Positions 60,101 to 64,000 of a DNA stretch of 64,000 nt are shown here, piece by piece. Within the stretch, counting starts at the first letter, position 1; each line of letters starts with the position of its first letter. A program made the translations under genes and the position numbers. The DNA comes from Bacteroidales bacterium (GTDB taxonomy: Bacteria; Bacteroidota; Bacteroidia; Bacteroidales; F082). The notes beneath the pieces were generated by a model, which saw only the letters and a program-made list of their open reading frames with translations, searched no databases and was not told the origin of the DNA. The stretch is taken from NCBI GenBank assembly GCA_017428285.1, contig JAFRRE010000176.1:1-64000 (forward strand), given 5' to 3'.

Positions 60101-61275
60101 AAGGTACTGCGGTTTATAAGATTGAAAAGAATACCGATGGTTTTTGGTGTCACAACGATTCTCTTATTTCATTTACTCCCTACACAGACAATAACATAAC
60201 GCTTACTTGTGTAGACTTGCTCGGTACAGATGATAAGGATCTAATAGAACGGGCGGTTACTTACATGAATAGCATTTGCGAGGAGAACAAAGAAGCCCTT
60301 TTGAGTAACATGGATTATGACTATTTTCAATGGGATGATGACTTATTTATATCCTCTTTAGAAAAGAATTCATTAATCATTAAAAAGGGAAATGGTCGTA
60401 CTATTACATTTCAGAAAATGAAGGGTAAATCAAAAACAGAATATCAAAAAAAACTCCCAAAAGAAAACCCAATCATTACCCATAGCAACGAAGAAGCAAA
60501 TCCGCTAATTTTTGGCAATTGGGAAACAGAAATTCCTGATTTAGAAGATGGTGTGGCGATTTTGTCTTTGGCAGAAAACCAAACAATGGAGTTGAGCATC
60601 CATGTGCCATATAAAGAAACAGTGTATGACAATATTGAAGAATTGCTCTACTTTTCTGTAGAAATTGGAGGGACTTGGTTCATGAAAAAAGATTCTTTAT
60701 GTATTGTTAATAACCCTGCTTTAACAAGGATAGATGTTGACATTGACATCAATGGTGCTGATGAAGAAACCAAAGAAATGTTAAAGACATTACTCGCAGC
60801 AGAAATAGACAAACAAAAGGAAGAAATGGCATTGCAATTAATAAAAAAGTCTTCTTTTGATGGCAATCTTTCTATTGACAAACTTACCGAGACTGAGTTA
60901 GAGCTCAATGGTGTATCATTTTCAAAATCACCAGTTACACGACATATTGTCATTGGGCAAGTTGAGGGTGAGACAGGTTATTTGGTGGAGAACGGTTATA
61001 CAGGAATGTTTGTCGTTTTAAAATGGTGTGATTGGGATTGCACTCAATCTCTTGAAGAGTATTCAAGAGAATTCGAAAAACAAAGAAACAACAAAAAACA
61101 TATTGTCTTACTCCCCGTTGGAACAGATGAGTTTGGAAACGATTATTTTGATGAAACCATAGAGCTGAATTGTCCACCGACTCAACTAGGACTTAGAATC
61201 CAAGACATGGAAATCTCGGAGCCATATTATCAAAAACAAGTTTTAAGAAGGTATATTGATTGGGCTAACAAATAA
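57166..61275 (+). CDS. Large secreted protein B with YD-like repeats, PDZ-like and lipocalin-like segments
   Basis: Protein of 1369 residues with signal peptide MKKLFTCIAFIALSLLTASA; the true start may be 57166 or the Met at 57178. Residues 90-430 are homologous to protein A (SYGLPAEMRNDEDYTYGTLV, AIDNWGNCGVEYVWN, RPMRMPAIRG). Residues about 670-740 look PDZ-like (TIEVVDSSAYAVGLRDNDII). Residues about 945-1095 and 1110-1255 each start with a GxW strand (LYGQWKIVKES, FGNWETEIPD) and resemble lipocalin-type beta barrels. No sorting domain is present. It probably stays periplasmic. A receptor role for the STAND outer domain is inferred from operon order only. Confidence 0.75.
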   Translation: MNTDMKKLFTCIAFIALSLLTASAQSRLSQGKVISKAPNTSHSNVKKKINGLEKASNKSFRAKSVKDGNKVVGFDTVLCIQTKKQHGWFAPLDTITNEVAKHRGTHFRFTKKNKAGHWLKMECLDSYGHYVKGMMSPYILKLGSAVESDEKANSDWVEMLKTACIWEFIADYTGQTIVQERAYDENMNIIFTFSRVPIGNNQYNCSYKDSYGLPAEMRNDEDYTYGTLVRITEDRWGNDSVIQYLDAKGLPKLNSDGAGMQVYIQDEYGHLLKQQSRNLDGTLAIDNWGNCGVEYVWNSNHDIESATYMDDQWRPMRMPAIRGVDGHENVITTNYKYDKYRRQIEEYYTDSLGESDVNALGTHRIVYEFDDKGHIIKQCGYDENGILSPIDKSQDAIELLSYDSDGRLLSAIFLDKNNKPNSTAGYMSKLIKRYDGVGNQISEERYSAESGEERLSYLYRKDDGCEYTQWDDGSYRIDSLDSKGRTTFIGFYNATGSHEMIGGRAFERHSYIDEEKRTTQTEINFDLNGNKVNVDGICKTITLSDSLSWTCTKWRYDKDNNLIETFIHQYDKGFNRILSQDDANSFGIKSRCGGSSLVRYYTGDIVYNQKGYFASLLGRDEFGEPDYITSSSITYYYSKTSPNGDTKFYDEDNDEIEDVDELKDKLPKVMTIEVVDSSAYAVGLRDNDIILLYGDYSVDIEALDSTLVSYFQFRRDWSLRSILDAKKSKRMVVFRIEDASKNRYGLVEIKNLLGTPSEIGFIPHIRYLTKKQLARIQGSVRNNILSDTPLLSKSDYGKPISEGNNYILMAYTEMYRGVRYEPYAVQVTDPAIVIGACIKDRNMYWNMTDGENTETFEEMLNSRKKEADSYPKMYYWLTKDMDNVIRMDLKKQAVYTHLFDTRISDEDYALLLDLNMPIQSEIESIRKAPSTIKSKRLYGQWKIVKESENDYSPDGYFYLTKDGTCQGTLVTYGKITFKEGTAVYKIEKNTDGFWCHNDSLISFTPYTDNNITLTCVDLLGTDDKDLIERAVTYMNSICEENKEALLSNMDYDYFQWDDDLFISSLEKNSLIIKKGNGRTITFQKMKGKSKTEYQKKLPKENPIITHSNEEANPLIFGNWETEIPDLEDGVAILSLAENQTMELSIHVPYKETVYDNIEELLYFSVEIGGTWFMKKDSLCIVNNPALTRIDVDIDINGADEETKEMLKTLLAAEIDKQKEEMALQLIKKSSFDGNLSIDKLTETELELNGVSFSKSPVTRHIVIGQVEGETGYLVENGYTGMFVVLKWCDWDCTQSLEEYSREFEKQRNNKKHIVLLPVGTDEFGNDYFDETIELNCPPTQLGLRIQDMEISEPYYQKQVLRRYIDWANK

Positions 61276-61300
61276 TAATTGTCTAAATCTTTCATTTACT

Positions 61301-61609
61301 ATGATTAACTCTCCCTACACCCCCTCCCCCATCGACACCTCTGGCGTTGTACTTTCCGACGAGTTGCTTCAGCTCATCGAACAACTGGCGCGCAACGTAC
61401 ACGAGAATTGGGCCCAAGGCCGCATTAACGAAGGCTGGACCTATGGCCCTGAGCGGAGCGATGCCCTTAAGCAACATCCCTGCCTCGTCAGTTACGACGA
61501 CTTGCCCGAAAGTGAGAAGGAATATGACCGAAAAACGGCCATGGAAACCATAAAACTCATCCTAAAACTAGGATGGATTATTAAAAAAGAAAACAACAAC
61601 AAATCATGA
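61301..61609 (+). CDS. Stand-alone RyR-domain protein
   Basis: Small soluble protein of 102 residues with one RyR domain: LSDELLQLIEQLARNVHENW, AQGRINEGWTYGPERSDAL and LVSYDDLPESEKEYDRKTA. RyR domains were named from ryanodine receptors; in bacteria they occur near TIR, SIR2 and nucleotide-signalling genes and are proposed to bind NAD-derived ligands. The gene is more GC-rich than the four before it. It lies 25 nt after protein B and overlaps the next gene by 4 nt (ATGA). The start was set at MINSPYTPS, since upstream codons fall in the previous gene. Confidence 0.88.
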   Translation: MINSPYTPSPIDTSGVVLSDELLQLIEQLARNVHENWAQGRINEGWTYGPERSDALKQHPCLVSYDDLPESEKEYDRKTAMETIKLILKLGWIIKKENNNKS

Positions 61610-63666
61610 CAAATTCACCAGTCATTCAAGTCATGGCATTTGTCATCGGCATTGCCATCGGCGTAGTCTACTACCTAATCCTTGCCAAGAACAGCAAAAA
61701 TAACCGGTTGTTCTTCAATACATTGCTTATCTGTGCCTTGTCCATCATTGTCATCCATTTAGCCGCTGACATGTATGTAATCTCTCACATTACCAAAGGA
61801 GAGAAAAGCTGGTTCTCCATCTTCACCCTCTCGTTGTTCCATTCCTTAGAGCTGTTTGTCTTCCAAACACACTTCTTTGATAATGGTTACCAAGAGTTCT
61901 TTTTTGGGCGTGATTTGGGGCAAAATAATTACCAACCTGGAATGCCTTGGCTGACTTTTGTTTATATCATTACCTTTATCTTGGCAATACTAACCTCTAT
62001 CGCCTTGGTCATCAAAGCGATCAACAGGAGAAAAGCCGGCCGCACTTGGCTCATAGCCAACAAAAACAAAGCTGAGAACGTTCACGTATTCTTTTTAGGT
62101 GGCGAAATGTCGATTGCTCTTGCCAAGGACATCAAAAAGCATCATCCCGACCAGCCCCGCCTCTTGGTAGGCTATCCCGACCCAGAAGTAAGCTATATGG
62201 ATCTGTCAATCTGGGAGAAGATACAGCGTCTATTCAAGAGCCGCACCGAGGAGAGCTTAGGACCCTTCAGCGCTATTGTTTATTCCCGCATCCCCTTGAG
62301 TGAGGTGAGAGGCAAAGACATCTGCCAGCAGATGAACCTCAAAGACCTTGACGTCTTCTTGAAGTCCTCATCGTGCAAAGTATATCTTCTCGGCGATGAT
62401 GAAAGCGAGAACCTTCACTGCACCGAAATACTTCACAACGGCAACTGCACAGCCGAGATCTTCTGCCGTGCCTGTCGCGAAGGCGTCAACCGCATGTATG
62501 AGGACGCGATGACCAAGACGCCTTCGATGAACGTGCATCTGATTGACTCATCCTACCTCGCCGTGCGCAACATCAAGAACTGTCCCGAGCTGCTCCCCGT
62601 CAACTACGTCGACAAGGGTACCGACGCCATGGGACACCGCGAAGGCTGGGTGAGCTCGGCCTTCAACGCCATGATACTCGGCTTCGGCGAGACCGGACGC
62701 GAGGTGCTTGGCTTCCTCTACGAACACGGGGCCTTCGTTGACAAAGAATTCAAGAAAAGTCCTTTCTCGTGCATGGTAATCGACCGCCAAATGGGCATTT
62801 TCGAGCAAGCCTACTGCAAGAGTTTCCCAGGCATGAACAACAGTGCAGGCATCACATTCAAGCAAAGCGAGATAGGCGACAACGCCTTCTGGAAAGACAT
62901 GTCGGCACGCATCCAAACATTGAACTATATCGTAGTGTGCTTGGGCAACGACCGACTCAACCTGCGCATGGCCGTCGACTTGGTGGAATTTGCCTACCGA
63001 CAAGGCAAAGACCTATCGAAGAACTTCGTCATTCTCATCGCACAGAGAAATCCCACCCACCTCGACAACGTCACGCTGAAGCATTACAATTCCATCGGAC
63101 AATACCACAACTGCATCCGCACCTTCGGCAACCAACATGACGTTTGGAGCTACGACAACATGACCAACGAAAGCCTGAAGGCACGCGCCAAGAACTACTT
63201 CGGGGGCTATATGCGTGCACAAGGCGACACCCGCGATCCCGAGACCCTTTGGAACGACCGCGAGAAAGAAATCGAGACCACCAACGACTTCGCCCTCCAT
63301 GCCAAACGCGTGCGCCAACGCTCACAAGACTACGCCAACTGCTTCCACATCTCAACGAAGCTGGCCCTCATAGGCCCCGAAATCTACGACTGCCGCCGCG
63401 ACATCGCCCAATGCATCCCGCCCGACTACACCAAGGCCCTCACCCACTACACCGGCGTCGATGAGCACGTGGAACGCGTGCTGCATTACCTCGCCGTCCA
63501 CGAGCACATCCGCTGGGAGGCCTCACATGTCGCCCTCGGCTACACCCCAGGCAAACGCACCGATGAAGTCATGAAGACCCACCAGTGCATTATGAGTTAC
63601 GACGAACTCACACCCGAAGTGCAACATTACGACTACTTGGTCATCAAAACCACCTTCAATCTGTGA
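61606..63666 (+). CDS. Membrane protein with TrkA-N-like Rossmann and C-terminal RyR domains
   Basis: Protein of 686 residues. Four hydrophobic segments lie in residues 5-140 (VMAFVIGIAIGVVYYLILA first, VYIITFILAILTSIALVI last). A cytoplasmic part follows with one Rossmann-like unit (HVFFLGGEMSIALAKDI) and a second with a clear dinucleotide motif (ILGFGETGREVLGFLYEHGA, about 365-384), as in TrkA-N/RCK units that gate ion channels. The C-terminal RyR domain (HEHIRWEASHVALGYTPG, IMSYDELTPEVQHYDYLV) resembles the small protein in front. The whole looks like a ligand-gated membrane effector. It overlaps both neighbours by 4 nt. Confidence 0.85.
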   Translation: MTNSPVIQVMAFVIGIAIGVVYYLILAKNSKNNRLFFNTLLICALSIIVIHLAADMYVISHITKGEKSWFSIFTLSLFHSLELFVFQTHFFDNGYQEFFFGRDLGQNNYQPGMPWLTFVYIITFILAILTSIALVIKAINRRKAGRTWLIANKNKAENVHVFFLGGEMSIALAKDIKKHHPDQPRLLVGYPDPEVSYMDLSIWEKIQRLFKSRTEESLGPFSAIVYSRIPLSEVRGKDICQQMNLKDLDVFLKSSSCKVYLLGDDESENLHCTEILHNGNCTAEIFCRACREGVNRMYEDAMTKTPSMNVHLIDSSYLAVRNIKNCPELLPVNYVDKGTDAMGHREGWVSSAFNAMILGFGETGREVLGFLYEHGAFVDKEFKKSPFSCMVIDRQMGIFEQAYCKSFPGMNNSAGITFKQSEIGDNAFWKDMSARIQTLNYIVVCLGNDRLNLRMAVDLVEFAYRQGKDLSKNFVILIAQRNPTHLDNVTLKHYNSIGQYHNCIRTFGNQHDVWSYDNMTNESLKARAKNYFGGYMRAQGDTRDPETLWNDREKEIETTNDFALHAKRVRQRSQDYANCFHISTKLALIGPEIYDCRRDIAQCIPPDYTKALTHYTGVDEHVERVLHYLAVHEHIRWEASHVALGYTPGKRTDEVMKTHQCIMSYDELTPEVQHYDYLVIKTTFNL

Positions 63667-63962
63667 AATCCATAATTAACCGACAAACTCCGACCCTTTT
63701 GGAAAACAACTACAAATACTTCGCCTTCATCAGCTACAACGCAAAGGACACCGAATGGGGCAAGAAGCTCCAGAAAAAGCTGGAACATTACAAGCTGCCA
63801 GCCACGCTATGCAGCAAACACGGATGGGAACGCTGTCCCATCAAACCGGTGTTTTTCGCCCCCACCGACATCCAGCCAGGCGGACTCTCGGAAGAACTTC
63901 CCTTGACCAACGACACCCTCCACATGCCATGCGGCGGATTCGAGATGATTGAGCTGAAGTAA
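63663..63962 (+). pseudogene. Short TIR-domain protein lacking its second half
   Basis: GTG start inside the stop of the previous gene (GTGA). The 99 residues begin as a TIR domain of the FISYxxKD type (KYFAFISYNAKDTEWGKKLQ, YKLPATLCSK, PVFFAPTDIQPGGLSEEL). After PGGLSEEL the sequence switches to PLTNDTLHMPCGGFEMIELK and stops. A complete TIR would continue with the IVICSPNSA strand and the region carrying the catalytic Glu. It is either a truncated gene or a deliberate short adapter. Coupled to the RyR channel-like gene. Confidence 0.65.
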
Positions 63963-63965
63963 TCC

Positions 63966-64000
63966 ATGGAAAACCAAACAAACTCGCGATACCATGAGAC
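63966..64000 (+). CDS. Start of a further gene (3' cut by window edge)
   Basis: An ATG at 63966, 3 nt after the TIR stop, opens a frame (MENQTNSRYHE) that runs off the window. Too short to identify; the tight spacing suggests the operon continues. Confidence 0.3.
   Translation, partial: MENQTNSRYHE

Overview
The window looks like chromosome from a member of the order Bacteroidales (phylum Bacteroidota), probably gut- or rumen-associated. Three secreted proteins end in a type IX secretion (T9SS) sorting domain. Many genes are preceded by the Bacteroidota -7 promoter element TAnnTTTG, and most lack a strong Shine-Dalgarno site. Family-level markers such as DUF4301, the GLPGLI-like plus PNGase F architecture, fimbrillin-like lipoproteins, the eukaryote-like SUI1 factor and DUF4143 ATPases also fit. 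All identifications come from reading the sequence; no database search was run.

Layout. 1-4.1 kb: two T9SS cargo proteins, a 5'-truncated adhesin with seven InlB-type repeats and a subtilisin-like protease. 4.3-8.6 kb: trmD, rplS, a GltS-type symporter, a YbjQ protein and a two-gene chromate transporter. 8.7-13.6 kb: a PNGase F-like secreted glycosidase, a broken RHH/PIN toxin-antitoxin pair, a fimbrillin-like/FN3 lipoprotein and a 53-residue peptide behind a structured leader. 14-28 kb: aroC, smpB, envelope proteins, an M23 peptidase, an LTA-synthase-like protein with lost catalytic residues, SUI1, MscS, an esterase, a Ser/Thr kinase, pnuC, a DMT transporter and a DUF2007 protein. 28-33 kb: an accessory island with a DUF4143 ATPase, an MqsR toxin with a Panacea-fusion antitoxin, a PIN toxin pair and fragments of a duplicated antitoxin. 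33-50.6 kb: mostly housekeeping (clpB, glycosyltransferase, trkH, DUF368, S4 protein, DUF493, acylphosphatase, two nuclease-like genes, dnaB, RluA synthase, DUF362, two tRNA-Leu genes, DUF4301).

50.8-64 kb: the most unusual region, one co-directional run of seven tightly packed or overlapping genes. It encodes a SIR2-like/TIR protein, a membrane-anchored STAND ATPase with a large predicted periplasmic domain, two related secreted proteins, a stand-alone RyR-domain protein, a membrane protein with Rossmann (TrkA-N-like) and C-terminal RyR domains, and a short TIR protein that lacks its second half. TIR, SIR2, STAND and RyR domains are all linked in the literature to NAD/nucleotide-based immune or conflict signalling. 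A transmembrane sensing system built from these parts is my best candidate for an undescribed system here. The first four genes are clearly more AT-rich than the last three, so the operon may be a fusion of two modules.

A second theme is a set of short palindromic dispersed repeats. Several lie between genes, but members of two families sit in frame inside genes (aroC, the esterase, the ends of a chromate transporter subunit and of the LTA-synthase-like protein), which recalls the Rickettsia palindromic elements.
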